Part shown: piece after piece, positions 32,424-41,942 of the stretch
Position numbering within the stretch: position 1 is the first letter of the stretch
Layout: every line of letters starts with the position of its first letter
Origin: Betaproteobacteria bacterium
GTDB lineage: Bacteria > Pseudomonadota > Gammaproteobacteria > Burkholderiales > Casimicrobiaceae
Direction: 5' to 3'
Length of the DNA stretch: 64,000 nt
Assembly: GCA_016717855.1 (NCBI GenBank)
Contig: JADKEV010000001.1
Span: 186,001 to 250,000, forward strand
The notes under the pieces: generated by a model
Database searches by the model: none
The model's input: the letters and a program-made list of their open reading frames with translations, nothing else
What the model was told of the DNA's origin: nothing
Position numbers and translations under genes: made by a program

Positions 32424-32757
32424 GGCTGTCTCCTCGGTGAAGGTTGGCTCCGTCCGTGCTCTGCGCACGTCTTTCGGATGTGCTCAGTCTGCGGATCCGG
32501 CCTAGGCAGGGCGATGAACTGTTGCGCGCGGCATGTGTGGACTATTCACTTCCGTCCCCTGGACGCCGCGGATCGCCGAGCGAGCGGGGATGATTGCGTT
32601 CCGCAGCAAACCGGAGTAGTTTGGACACGGGAGACGCGCGGTCGCCTCGTTCCGGAAAATGCCGGGATCAGGCGCCCGCGGACAACGCCGTCGCGCAACG
32701 CCACGATCAGGTCCGCGACCTGTCGCCGGCTCGAAGAATTCACAGAGGGAGCAAGGA
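32424..32757. other. Non-coding divergent region
   Basis: 334 bases between the Sel1-like gene and the dockerin-like gene, with no gene I can support. It must contain both promoters. GAGGGAGCAAGG at 32746-32757 is the ribosome binding region of the following gene. Confidence 0.5.
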
Positions 32758-33369
32758 ATGAAGAACATGTTGCGTTGCTGGTCCGCGGCGGCGGCGCTCG
32801 CTGCCTGCACCGCCGCGCTGGCCGCCGTTCCCACGAGCGCCAACTACGCCCTCCCGTCGAGCACGATCAATTCCGGCGTCGGGAACATGGCCTCGGCCAA
32901 CTACAAGGCGTCCTCGTCGCTGGGCGACCCGTTCTTCGCCGGCCCGCTGGGCAGCGCCAATTACCAGATCAATCCCGGCTTCTGGGGCGCCGTGATCGGG
33001 CCGCTGCCGCTGTGCCTGCTGGACCTCGACGGGGATGGCAGCGCCGACGCGCTGACCGACGGCCTGATGCTGATCCGGGCCATGTTCGGGTTGACCGGGT
33101 CGGCGGTGACCAACAATGCGACTGCGCCGGGAGCGCCGCGGCAGACGTGGGCCGACATCCAGCCCTACATCCACTTCGCGGCGCTCGACATCGACGGCGA
33201 CGGCAACGCCGATGCGCTGACCGACGGCCTGATGCTGATCCGGGCGATGTTCGGGCTGACCGGGACGGCGGTGACCAACAACGCCGTCACACCCGGCGCG
33301 CCACGCGACGACTGGACCAAGGTACGGGGTTATCTGAACACCAGTTGCGGGACGAACTACGCCCCGTGA
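32758..33369 (+). CDS. Secreted protein with two dockerin-like/EF-hand repeats
   Basis: A 203-residue protein with a Sec signal (MKNMLRCWSAAAALAACTAALA). After a Ser/Asn-rich segment (SANYALPSSTINSGVGN, repeated as SANYKASSS and SANYQINPG) come two copies of a roughly 60-residue unit. Each starts LD(L/I)DGDG(S/N)ADALTDG, continues LMLIRAMFGLTG, and ends in a VTNNA...PGAPR linker. The DxDGDGxxDxxT loop and following helix are typical calcium-binding dockerin-like units. Role unknown, likely cell-surface assembly. Confidence 0.75.
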   Translation: MKNMLRCWSAAAALAACTAALAAVPTSANYALPSSTINSGVGNMASANYKASSSLGDPFFAGPLGSANYQINPGFWGAVIGPLPLCLLDLDGDGSADALTDGLMLIRAMFGLTGSAVTNNATAPGAPRQTWADIQPYIHFAALDIDGDGNADALTDGLMLIRAMFGLTGTAVTNNAVTPGAPRDDWTKVRGYLNTSCGTNYAP

Positions 33370-33509
33370 TACCCGGGTAGCGGCGCGGGCTGCCGCGCCG
33401 CGCAGCGCGCGCCCGGATTGAAGGCCGGGCTGCCATCGCTTAGAATGTGGGCACTTGCTGGGGACGGGAGGTCCGGCCCGCACGTTCCCCTCGTCAACCC
33501 TAGGCAGCC

Positions 33510-33818
33510 ATGTCCCAGATCACAACCGCCGCAATCCAGGACTCCCCCCCAACCGAAGCCGGCACGGCGTTGCAGACCGAAGTCGCGGGACTCATCGTCA
33601 CGGCGCTGAACCTCGAGATCAAGCCGGAAGACATCAATCCCGACGACGCGCTGTTCGGCGACGGCCTGGGGCTCGATTCGATCGACATCCTCGAAGTCGC
33701 GCTGGAAGTATCCAAGCGCTACGGTTTCCAGTTGCGCGCCGACAACGAAGATAACGTCCGGATCTTCCGCTCGCTGCGCAGCCTGGCCGACCACATCGCG
33801 GGCCAGAGAACGCTGTAA
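33510..33818 (+). CDS. Acyl carrier protein of aryl-polyene locus
   Basis: A 102-residue acyl carrier protein with a 22-residue N-terminal extension. The phosphopantetheine attachment Ser57 is in GLGLDSIDILE, followed by the helix LEVALEVSKRYGF. It would carry the growing polyene chain. First gene of a run of overlapping + strand genes; the next gene starts on its stop codon. Only one carrier protein is present here, whereas characterised aryl-polyene loci have two. Confidence 0.93.
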   Translation: MSQITTAAIQDSPPTEAGTALQTEVAGLIVTALNLEIKPEDINPDDALFGDGLGLDSIDILEVALEVSKRYGFQLRADNEDNVRIFRSLRSLADHIAGQRTL

Positions 33819-34489
33819 TGCCCGGCTGGCGGCGCATCGTTCGCATTGCCGCGATCGCCGCCGCGGTGGTCGCCTACCCGATCCTGGCCCACCTGGTCGC
33901 GGCCGCGCCGCCGCCCGCGGGAATCGGCGCCGTCGCGTTCGCCGTGGCGCCGCTGATCGTGGTCGCCGCGATCGTGGGCTGGCGCGGGCCTTACCGGATG
34001 CTGACCCTGGGCCTGTGCGCCGCGGCCTGCGCCGCGCTCTGGATCCACGCCAGCGACATCGCGGGCCACCTGGGCCTGGTCTACTTCATCCAGAACATCT
34101 GCACCAATGCCGCGCTGGGCCTGATCTTCGGGCGCAGCCTCGCGGCGGGGCGCGAACCGCTGTGCACGCACCTCGCGACGATGGTGCGCGGGCCGCTGCA
34201 GCCGCCGGTCGCGCGCTACACCCGGCAGGTCACCGTGGCCTGGACGATCTTCTTCGCGGCGATGATCGCGGTCTCCGCGCTGCTCTTCGTCCTTGCGCCC
34301 ATCGCGGTGTGGTCGGCCTTCGCCAACCTGTTGTCCATGCCGCTGGTCGCGGCGATGTTCATCGCCGAGTTCGCGGTCAGGAAGCGCGTGCTGCCCGATC
34401 TGCCGCGCACCCACGTCCTCGAATCGCTGCGCGCGTACTGGAGTTCGTCCGCCGTGCCCGCGGCGCCGCCGGGCTGGAGACGGCAATGA
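33818..34489 (+). CDS. COG4648-type membrane protein of aryl-polyene locus
   Basis: A 223-residue inner-membrane protein with about five or six hydrophobic segments and the block WIHASDIAGHLGLVYFIQNICTNAALG, typical of the COG4648 proteins that accompany aryl-polyene clusters. Function unproven; suspected scaffold or lipid-handling role. The start codon overlaps the acyl carrier protein stop. Confidence 0.85.
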   Translation: MPGWRRIVRIAAIAAAVVAYPILAHLVAAAPPPAGIGAVAFAVAPLIVVAAIVGWRGPYRMLTLGLCAAACAALWIHASDIAGHLGLVYFIQNICTNAALGLIFGRSLAAGREPLCTHLATMVRGPLQPPVARYTRQVTVAWTIFFAAMIAVSALLFVLAPIAVWSAFANLLSMPLVAAMFIAEFAVRKRVLPDLPRTHVLESLRAYWSSSAVPAAPPGWRRQ

Positions 34490-34499
34490 GCGCTTGCGC

Positions 34500-35846
34500 A
34501 TGACAGCCGCGGCCCACCCGCTCCTGACCCATCCCACCCCCGATAGCATCGTCGCCTGGCGCCAAGGCGAGGCGGTCACGGTTGCGGGCTTCCTGGGCGA
34601 TGTCGCGCGCGTGGCCGCGGCGCTGCCACCCGGCCGCCATGTGCTCAACACCTGCGGCGACCGTTACCGTTTCGCCGTCGGCCTCGCGGCCGGCCTGGTG
34701 TCGGGACGCGTGAGCCTGCTGCCCTCGACGATCACGCGGGAGGTGGTCGGCCATTTGCGCGCCTTCGCCCCCGATGTGTTTTGCCTGGCCGACGGGAATC
34801 AGGACGCGTTCGGCCTGCCCTGCGTTGCGTATCCGGACGACCGGCGCCAGGACACTGCGCCGCGCGCGATCCCGCTGCTGCCGGACGACCTGCCGGTCGC
34901 ATGGCTGTTCACTTCCGGCTCCACGGGCATGCCGGTGCCGCATCGCAAGAACTGGGGTGCGCTGGTCCGCAACGTCCGCGCCGAAGCCGGGTTGCTGGGG
35001 CTGACGGATGGCCGTCGGCACACCATCGTCGGCACGGTGCCGGCGCAGCACTCGTACGGCTTTGAATCCACGGTGATGGTCGCGCTGCAGAGCGGCGCCG
35101 CGTTCGCCGCCGGGCGGCCGCTGTTTCCGGCCGACATCTGTGCCGCGATCGCCGCGGTGCCGCGCCCGCGCGCGCTGGTGACCACGCCGTTCCACCTGCG
35201 GACGCTGCTCGACTCCGGCGTTGCCATCCCCGCGCTGGACCTGGTGGTCTCGGCCACCGCGCCGCTGTCGGTGCCGCTCGCCCGCGACACCGAGGCGCGC
35301 TGCCACGCGCCGTTGCTGGAAATCTACGGCGCCACCGAGACCGGGCAGATCGCCTGCCGGCGCTCAGTCGAAACCGCGGAATGGCAACTCTTCCCCGGCG
35401 TGGAACTGACGCAGGAAGACGGGCGGACCTGGGCCAGCGGCGGCCACGTCGAAGGCAAGGTGGCGCTGGACGACGTGCTTGAACTCGCCGGCCCCGGCCG
35501 TTTCGTGCTCCATGGCCGCTCCGCCGACATGATCAACATCGCCGGCAAGCGCAGCTCGCTGGCGTACCTGAATCACCAGCTCTGCGCGGTGCCGGGCGTC
35601 ACCGACGGCGCCTTCTTTGTCCCGGACGAGGAAACCCCCGATGGGGTCACGCGCCTGGTCGCGGTCGTGGTCGCGCCCGGACTGGACGCCACGGCGCTGA
35701 CCCGGGCGTTGCGCGCGCGGATCGAACCCGCATTCCTGCCGCGGCGGGTGCTGTTCGTCGCCGGCCTGCCGCGCAACAGCACGGGCAAACTGCCCGCCGA
35801 AGCGCTGCGCACCTTGGTCGCCGCGCACCCCAAACGCCAGCCATAA
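34500..35846 (+). CDS. AMP-dependent acyl-CoA/ACP ligase of aryl-polyene locus
   Basis: Adenylates an aromatic starter acid and loads it onto CoA or ACP (ApeH-like). 448 residues, somewhat short for the family. Seen: P-loop TSGSTGMPVPHRKNW, then PAQHSYGFEST, IYGATETGQIA, LHGRSADMINIAGKRSS and the C-terminal catalytic-lysine region PRNSTGKLPAE. The ATG at 34500 lies ten bases after the upstream stop. Cytoplasmic. Starter acid unknown. Confidence 0.9.
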   Translation: MTAAAHPLLTHPTPDSIVAWRQGEAVTVAGFLGDVARVAAALPPGRHVLNTCGDRYRFAVGLAAGLVSGRVSLLPSTITREVVGHLRAFAPDVFCLADGNQDAFGLPCVAYPDDRRQDTAPRAIPLLPDDLPVAWLFTSGSTGMPVPHRKNWGALVRNVRAEAGLLGLTDGRRHTIVGTVPAQHSYGFESTVMVALQSGAAFAAGRPLFPADICAAIAAVPRPRALVTTPFHLRTLLDSGVAIPALDLVVSATAPLSVPLARDTEARCHAPLLEIYGATETGQIACRRSVETAEWQLFPGVELTQEDGRTWASGGHVEGKVALDDVLELAGPGRFVLHGRSADMINIAGKRSSLAYLNHQLCAVPGVTDGAFFVPDEETPDGVTRLVAVVVAPGLDATALTRALRARIEPAFLPRRVLFVAGLPRNSTGKLPAEALRTLVAAHPKRQP

Positions 35847-35853
35847 TCCCGCC

Positions 35854-36174
35854 ATGCAACGCGAAACCCCGCTGGCCATACCGGCCGACCACCCGGCATT
35901 CGCGGGTCACTTTCCGGGGACGCCGATCGTTCCCGGCGTGGTCCTGCTCGACGCCGCGCTGTTCGCCATCCAGGCCGCGGCTTGCGCGCCGCCGGGCCCT
36001 TGTCGCATCGCGTCGGCCAAGTTCTTCCACCCGGCGGGCCCCGGCGCGGCGCTGGTCATCCGCCACGAGAATCTCGCCAACGGCTCGGTCCGGTTCGACA
36101 TCCTGGACGGGCCGCGGACGATCGCCAGCGGCAGCGTGGTCGCCGTCCAGCCAGCGGCCGCGGTGCCCGCATGA
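35854..36174 (+). CDS. ApeI-like 3-hydroxyacyl-ACP dehydratase
   Basis: A 106-residue hotdog-fold protein with the FabA/FabZ-like motif HPAFAGHFPGTPIVPGVVLLDAAL (catalytic His within HFPG). Dehydrates the 3-hydroxyacyl intermediate to give the conjugated double bond, probably as a heterodimer with the ApeP-like protein at 43931. Overlaps the acyltransferase start (ATGA). Confidence 0.9.
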   Translation: MQRETPLAIPADHPAFAGHFPGTPIVPGVVLLDAALFAIQAAACAPPGPCRIASAKFFHPAGPGAALVIRHENLANGSVRFDILDGPRTIASGSVVAVQPAAAVPA

Positions 36175-37133
36175 TGGCGCAGGCCCCGTCTCCCGCCGCG
36201 GCCGCGCACGGCGCGCGCGCCGACTGGGCCAGCCGCCCCGAGCGCGGCAGCATGGCGCTGCTGCGCTTCATGACCTGGCTGTCGTTGCGCGCCGGCCGCC
36301 GCGCGAGTCGCGTGATCGTCTACGGCATCGCCCTCTACTTTCTGCTGCTGGCGCCCGCGGCACGCGGCGCCTCGCGCGACTACCTGCGGCGGGCGCTGGG
36401 GCGCGAGCCGGGCTGGCGCGACTTGTTCCGGCACATCCTCGCTTTCGCCTCGACCATCCATGACCGGGTCTACCTGCTCAACGGCCGCTTCGAACTGTTC
36501 GACATCGCCGTGCATGGCCATGAACTCGTCGCCGCGGCGACGGCCGCCGGCCGCGGCGCCTTCCTGATGGGCGCGCACATGGGCAGCTTCGAGCTGATCC
36601 ACGCGCTGGGCCGCCGCGAGCCCGGGGTGCGCGCGGCGATGGTCATGTACGAGGACAACGCGCGCAAGATCAACGCCATGCTCGGGGCGATCAACCCGGC
36701 CGCGCGGCAGGACATCATCGCGCTCGGGCGTATCGACTCGATGCTCAACGTGCGCAAGGAACTCGACGACGGCGTGTTCGTCGGCGTCCTGGGCGACCGC
36801 ACGCTGGGCGGGGACACGACGACGCCGGTGTCCTTTCTGGGGACAACCGCCAGGCTGCCGCTGGGGCCGTTCCGGATGGCGGCGGTGCTGCGCCGGCCGG
36901 TGATCTTCATGGCCGGGTTGTATCTCGGCGGGAACCGCTACGCCGTGCACTTCGAGCCGCTCGCCGACTTTTCCGACACCCCGCGCGAAGAGCGCGACGC
37001 GGCGATCGAAGCCGCGATCGGCCGCTATGCCGCGCTGCTGGAGAAGCACTGCCGCGAAGCGCCGTACAACTGGTTCAACTTCTTCGACTTCTGGCGCGCG
37101 GCGCCAGGAGCGTCGGCGGGTCGGCATGGGTGA
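36171..37133 (+). CDS. LpxL-like lysophospholipid acyltransferase of aryl-polyene locus
   Basis: A 320-residue LpxL/HtrB-like acyltransferase attached to the inner membrane by an N-terminal segment. The catalytic HxxxxE box is HMGSFE near residue 139, with VLGDRTLGGD further on. Such enzymes in aryl-polyene loci are thought to attach the polyene or fatty acid to a lipid anchor. Translationally coupled to both neighbours by short overlaps (start 36171 on the preceding stop; next gene starts at 37126). Confidence 0.88.
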   Translation: MMAQAPSPAAAAHGARADWASRPERGSMALLRFMTWLSLRAGRRASRVIVYGIALYFLLLAPAARGASRDYLRRALGREPGWRDLFRHILAFASTIHDRVYLLNGRFELFDIAVHGHELVAAATAAGRGAFLMGAHMGSFELIHALGRREPGVRAAMVMYEDNARKINAMLGAINPAARQDIIALGRIDSMLNVRKELDDGVFVGVLGDRTLGGDTTTPVSFLGTTARLPLGPFRMAAVLRRPVIFMAGLYLGGNRYAVHFEPLADFSDTPREERDAAIEAAIGRYAALLEKHCREAPYNWFNFFDFWRAAPGASAGRHG

Positions 37134-37824
37134 GACCACAACGTTGACGCGCGCGGGCGGGGACGGGCCGGCGTCCGGCGCGGCGACCGACTGCGGCGGG
37201 CCGGCCCCGCGCATCACGCCGCGCCGGCTCCCCAGCAGGCTCGTCATGGCCCTGCTGTTCGCAGCCGTTGCGGGTCCGTTGTGCTCCGCGCCAGCGGCGG
37301 CCTGGGACATCGCCGAACTGATGCAAGGCCTCGCCCAGCGCGGGGCCGAGCGCGCGACGTTCGTCGAGAGGAAATACCTCGCCATTCTGGACCAGCCGCT
37401 CGAATCGTCCGGCGAACTGCGCTACGTGCCGCCGGACCGGCTGGAAAAGCGGACCTTGAAGCCGCAGCCGGAAACGGCGATCCTCGAGCGCGACCTGCTC
37501 ACGCTCGAGCGCGGCAACCAGAAGCGCACGCTGCGGCTGCGCGAGTATCCGGAGATCGCGGTATTCATCGAGAGCATCCGCGGCACGCTCGCCGGCGACC
37601 GCAAAGCGCTGGAGCGGGTGTACCGGCTCGAACTCCACGGCGGCAAGGAGCGCTGGACGCTGGTCATGTTCCCGTCGGAGGCGAAGCTCGCGGCAATGGT
37701 GCTGCGCATCGACGTGACCGGAACGGGCGACCGCGTGCGCGGCATCGAGATCCTGCAGGCCGATGGCGACCGCTCGGTGCTGAGCGTCGAGCGCGTCGCC
37801 GGCGCCGCGGCGGCGCCGAAATGA
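37126..37824 (+). CDS. LolA-like outer membrane lipoprotein carrier
   Basis: A 232-residue periplasmic protein with a long N-terminus before its signal (LVMALLFAAVAGPLCSAPAAA) and LolA-like beta segments such as RATFVERKYLAILDQPLESSGELRYVPPDRLEKRT. Probably shuttles the lipid-linked pigment across the periplasm. Start ATG 37126 inside the upstream gene; ATGA overlap with the exporter gene. Confidence 0.82.
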   Translation: MGETTTLTRAGGDGPASGAATDCGGPAPRITPRRLPSRLVMALLFAAVAGPLCSAPAAAWDIAELMQGLAQRGAERATFVERKYLAILDQPLESSGELRYVPPDRLEKRTLKPQPETAILERDLLTLERGNQKRTLRLREYPEIAVFIESIRGTLAGDRKALERVYRLELHGGKERWTLVMFPSEAKLAAMVLRIDVTGTGDRVRGIEILQADGDRSVLSVERVAGAAAAPK

Positions 37825-40218
37825 AGCGGCGCGCGCTGCTCGCCATCGGCATCTGGATCGCCGGTCTCATCGGCTGCGGCATCATCGTCGCCCGCACGCA
37901 TTTCACGGCCGACCTGTCGGCCTTCCTGCCGCGCGCGCCCACGGCGGAGCAGCGCATCCTGGTCGACCAGCTGAAGGATGGCGCCGTTTCGCGGCTGGTC
38001 CTGCTCGGCATCGAAGGCGCCGACGCAGCGACGCGCGCGGCACTCTCGCGCAGCCTCGGCGACAAGCTGCGGGCAGTCGGGCGCACTGACGGCCGTCCAC
38101 AACGGCGACGCGACGGAGATCGAGCGCGACCGGCAGTTCCTTTTCGAGAATCGTTACCTGCTCAGCGCCGCGGTCGCGCCGGCACGGTTCACCGAGGACG
38201 GACTGCGGACGGCCATCGGCGAGAGCATCGCCCTGCTCGCTTCGCCCGCCGGCATGATGCTGAAGAACATGCTGCCGCGCGACCCTACCGGCGAGCTGGT
38301 GCGGATGCTGGGCCAGTTCGACGGCGAGTCCGGGCCGCCGCGCGTCGACGGCGTGTGGGCGTCGCGCGATGGTGCGCGCGCGCTGCTGCTGGCGCAGACC
38401 AGGGCCGCCGGCTCGGACATCGACGGCCAGCAGCAGGCGCAGGCCGCCATCCACGCCGCGTTCGAGGACGCGCGGCGGGAACTGGGCGCCCCGGCGGCCG
38501 CGGCCACACTGCTCGCCACCGGGCCGGGCGTCTTCGCCGTCGCGGCACGCGCAACCATACAGCGCGAGGTGCTGCGCCTGTCGCTGCTGGGCACGGCGCT
38601 GATCGCCAGCCTGCTGCTGCTGGCCTACCGGTCGTTCACCGCGCTGGGCTTGGGGCTGCTGCCGGTCGCCTCCGGGGCGCTCGCCGCGGTGGCCGCGGTC
38701 AGCCTTGGTTTCGGCGAGGTGCACGGCCTGACGCTGGGCTTCGGGACCACGCTGATCGGCGAGGCGGTCGACTATTCGATCTACCTGTTCATCCAGTCGC
38801 GCCGCGACGGGGGGGCGGGCGATGGCGGAGCCCGGGACAGCGATTGGCTGGCGCGGTTCTGGCCCACGATCCGGCTGGGCGTGCTGACCTCGGTGTTCGG
38901 CTTCGCGTCGCTGCTCTTCTCCGGATTCCCGGGCCTGGCGCAACTGGGCCTGTACTCGATCACCGGCCTGATCGTCGCCGCCACGGTCACCCGCTTCGTA
39001 TTGCCGAATCTGCTGCCGGCCGACTTTCGCATCCGTGACATCACGCAGCTCGGCGCCGCGCTGGCGAAAGTCGCGCGCCGCGCCGGCGCCTGGCGCGCGG
39101 CCGTGGCGGTCCTCGCGCTGGTCGCCGGCGCCGTGCTGATCGCGCAGCGCGCGACACTGTGGAACGCCGAACTGGCGGCATTGAGCCCCATCTCCGCGGC
39201 GGACCAGGCCCGTGACCAGGCCCTGCGCAGTGACCTGGGTGCGCCCGACGTCCGCTATCTTGTGATCGCCTCCGGCGCCGACATGGAGGCTGCGCTGCAG
39301 GCAGCCGAGCAGGCCGCGGCCGCGCTCCAGCCGCTGGTCGACGCCGGCACGCTGGGCGGATTCGAGAGCCCCACCCGCTACCTGCCGAGTGCAGCAGCCC
39401 AGGCGGCACGCCAGGCCGCGCTGCCGCCCCGGGAGGAACTGCTGACGCGCCTGCGCACCGCGACGCAAGAACTGCCCATCCGGCCCGAACGCCTCACGCC
39501 GTTCGTCGACGACGTAGAGGCGGCCCGCGCCCGCAAGCCGCTGCTGCGCGCCGACCTGGACGGGACCGCGGCGGCGCAGGCAGTCGATGCGTTGTTGCTG
39601 CAGCAAGGCGGGCGCTGGAACGCGGTCCTGTCGCTGCGCGCGCCGCAGAAGGACGGGGCGACGCTGGCGCTCGATCCGGCCGGGGTGCGCGCCGCGCTCG
39701 CCGCCACCACCCTGTCGGGCGCGCTGTTCGTCGACGTCAAGGGCGAGACCGACCAGCTGTACGCGGGCTACCTGCGCGAAGCCATCTGGCTGTCGCTGGC
39801 CGGACTGGCCGCGATCGTGGCGCTGCTGCTCGCGGTGCTGCGCTCCCCCGTGCGCGTGCTGCGGGTGCTGGCGCCGCTGGCGGCCGCGGTGCTCGTGGTC
39901 ATCGCCGGCCTGGCGCTGGCGGGGATGCAGCTGACGATACTGCACCTGGTCGGCATGCTGCTGATCGTCGCGGTCGGCTCGAACTACGCGCTGTTTTTCG
40001 ATCAGCGCGCGGTGGCGGTCGGCCGTGACGATGACGAGCGGATGCTGGCCTCGTTGCTGTGCGCCAACGTGACCACGGTCGCCGGCTTCGGCATGCTGGC
40101 CTTCTCCTCGGTGCCGGTGCTGCAGGCGATCGGCATCACGGTCGGGCCCGGCGCGATCCTCGCGCTGGTCTTTTCGGCGATCCTGGCCGGGCGGGCGGAT
40201 GCGCCCGCCACGCGCTGA
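37821..40218 (+). CDS. MMPL/RND-type exporter (COG4258) of aryl-polyene locus, one probable frameshift
   Basis: Inner-membrane exporter with two groups of transmembrane helices (LLAIGIWIAGLIGCG at the start; LSLLGTALIASLLLLAY, LTLGFGTTLIGEAVDYSIY; and a second half with the block AVGSNYALFFDQRAV). The frame is broken near 38075-38090: KLRAVGRTD should read on as GALTAVHNGDATEIERD, which needs one base removed. Corrected length is about 798 residues. The ATG at 37821 overlaps the LolA-like stop. It probably moves the finished pigment-lipid out of the inner membrane with the LolA-like carrier. Confidence 0.85.
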
Positions 40219-40284
40219 CGGCCGGATCATGCCTCAGGCACGGCATCTCCGGGCCGCCGGAGGGTACACTGCGGCCCAAACACG

Positions 40285-41112
40285 ATGAATCCCGCGACCG
40301 CGCCCTCCCCCGACCGACCCTCCTGGCGCCCGACGCCGGTGCTGGCGGCTTCCATCGTGCTGCATCTGGCGGCCCTGCTCGCAATCGGCATCGATCCGGC
40401 GCACTGGCAGTGGGCGGCCGCGGCCTTGCTGGCCAACCACGCCTTGCTGACCGCGATCGGCCTCTGGCCGCGCAGCCGACTGCTCGGACCGAACTTGAGC
40501 CGCCTGCCGGCGGCGGCCGCGGCGCGCGGCGAAATCGCGCTCACCATCGATGACGGCCCCGATCCGGCCGTGACCCCGCAGGTCCTCGACCTGCTCGACG
40601 CCCATGGGGCGCGCGCGACTTTTTTCTGCATCGGGATGAACGTCGAGCGCTATCCCGACCTCGCCCGCGACATCGTGCGCCGCGGCCATGCGGTGGAGAA
40701 TCACGCCCATCATCACGGCTGGCATTTCGCGTTCCAGGGCGTGGGCGGGCTGACCCGCGAACTCGCCGCGGCGCAGAGCGCGATAGCGCGTGTCACAGGT
40801 GTGGCGCCGCTCCTCTTCCGGGCGCCGGCGGGCCTGCGCAGCCCGCTGCTCGATCCCGTGCTGTGCCGGATGGGACTGCTGCTTGCGAGCTGGACACGGC
40901 GCGGATTCGACACCGTCCACAGCGACCAGGACACGGTGCGGCGCCGGCTGCTGCGCGGCCTGGCCGCCGGCGACATCCTGCTCCTGCACGACGGCAATGC
41001 GGCGCGCACGACTGCGGGTACGCCGCTGATCCTGGAGGTCCTCCCGCAGTTGCTCTGCGCGATCCAGGCCGCCGGGCTCAAGCCGGTGACGCTGCGCGCG
41101 GCCCTGCGATGA
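40285..41112 (+). CDS. Polysaccharide deacetylase (NodB) family protein
   Basis: A 275-residue protein with one or two N-terminal hydrophobic segments, then a NodB domain: TIDDGPDPAVTPQ (metal Asp), ATFFCIGMN, ENHAHHHGW (metal His pair), FRAPAG and the closing ILLLHDG. Predicted metal-dependent deacetylase, substrate unknown. It lies inside the aryl-polyene operon between exporter and methyltransferase genes, with an ATGA overlap to the latter, so it may trim a sugar or acyl group on the pigment anchor. Confidence 0.85.
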   Translation: MNPATAPSPDRPSWRPTPVLAASIVLHLAALLAIGIDPAHWQWAAAALLANHALLTAIGLWPRSRLLGPNLSRLPAAAAARGEIALTIDDGPDPAVTPQVLDLLDAHGARATFFCIGMNVERYPDLARDIVRRGHAVENHAHHHGWHFAFQGVGGLTRELAAAQSAIARVTGVAPLLFRAPAGLRSPLLDPVLCRMGLLLASWTRRGFDTVHSDQDTVRRRLLRGLAAGDILLLHDGNAARTTAGTPLILEVLPQLLCAIQAAGLKPVTLRAALR

Positions 41113-41819
41113 CGGCCGCCGCGCTGCACGCCCGGCTGGTCGATGCCGCCGCCGCGCCCTATCGCGCCGCCGGCCGCTTCGCGTGGCACTTCGCGCGCGG
41201 CAAGCTGGGCGGCGACCCGGCCTTCACCGGCCTGCTCGAACGCGGCCTGATCCCCGACGGCGGGCGGCTGCTGGATCTCGGCTGCGGCCAGGGGCTGCTG
41301 GCGGCCTGGTTGCTGGCGGCGCGCGCGCAATTCGCCGCGGGCCGCTGGCCGGCCGGCTGGCCGCCGCCACCGCGCCTGGAGCGCATCGCCGGCATCGAAT
41401 TGATGGAGCGCGATGTCGCGCGCGCCCGCGCGGCGCTGGGCGACGCCGCGACGTTCACTCCCGGCGACATCCGCTCCGTGGACTACGGCCGGGCCGACAC
41501 CATCGTGATCCTGGACGTGCTGCACTACATCGCGCCACCCGAGCAGGACGCAGTGCTCCGCCGCGTCCGCGCTGCGCTTTCGCCCGGGGGCACTCTGCTG
41601 CTGCGCGTCGGCGACGCCGGCGGCGGCTGGGGTTACCGCTGGAGCAAATGGGTCGACCACGCGGTGATGTTCGCCCGCGGGCACGGCTACGTCAGGCTGC
41701 ACTGCCGGCGCGTCTCCGATTGGATGCAGGCGCTGGCGGCACTGGGGTTCCGGGTCGAGGCGCTGCCGATGAGTCAGGGCACGCTGTTCGCCAATGTGCT
41801 GTTCGTCGCCCGGCTTTGA
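41109..41819 (+). CDS. Class I SAM-dependent methyltransferase
   Basis: A 236-residue methyltransferase with motif I LLDLGCGQGLLAAWLL near residue 55 and VILDVLHYI in the motif IV position. In an aryl-polyene locus it probably methylates the aryl head group (O- or C-methylation). Target atom cannot be read from sequence. Coupled to the deacetylase gene by ATGA overlap. Confidence 0.85.
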   Translation: MTAAALHARLVDAAAAPYRAAGRFAWHFARGKLGGDPAFTGLLERGLIPDGGRLLDLGCGQGLLAAWLLAARAQFAAGRWPAGWPPPPRLERIAGIELMERDVARARAALGDAATFTPGDIRSVDYGRADTIVILDVLHYIAPPEQDAVLRRVRAALSPGGTLLLRVGDAGGGWGYRWSKWVDHAVMFARGHGYVRLHCRRVSDWMQALAALGFRVEALPMSQGTLFANVLFVARL

Positions 41820-41942
41820 GCGCGGCGCCATCGCGGTGCGCCGTCGTCCAGGAAGGCCACCATGGCGCGGCCATCCATGCATCATCACGGGGCGCCGCAC
41901 CGAATCTGTTAGCATGATTTCTTTCGCCAGGACGCTCCCGGT

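Noticed and set aside
38075..38090. Programmed frameshift in the exporter gene
   Set aside because: No slippery heptamer, and the surrounding window has many similar single-base indels; a sequence error is simpler.
37903..40230. 775-residue open frame antisense to the MMPL exporter
   Set aside because: Gln/Arg/His-rich shadow without any recognisable domain.
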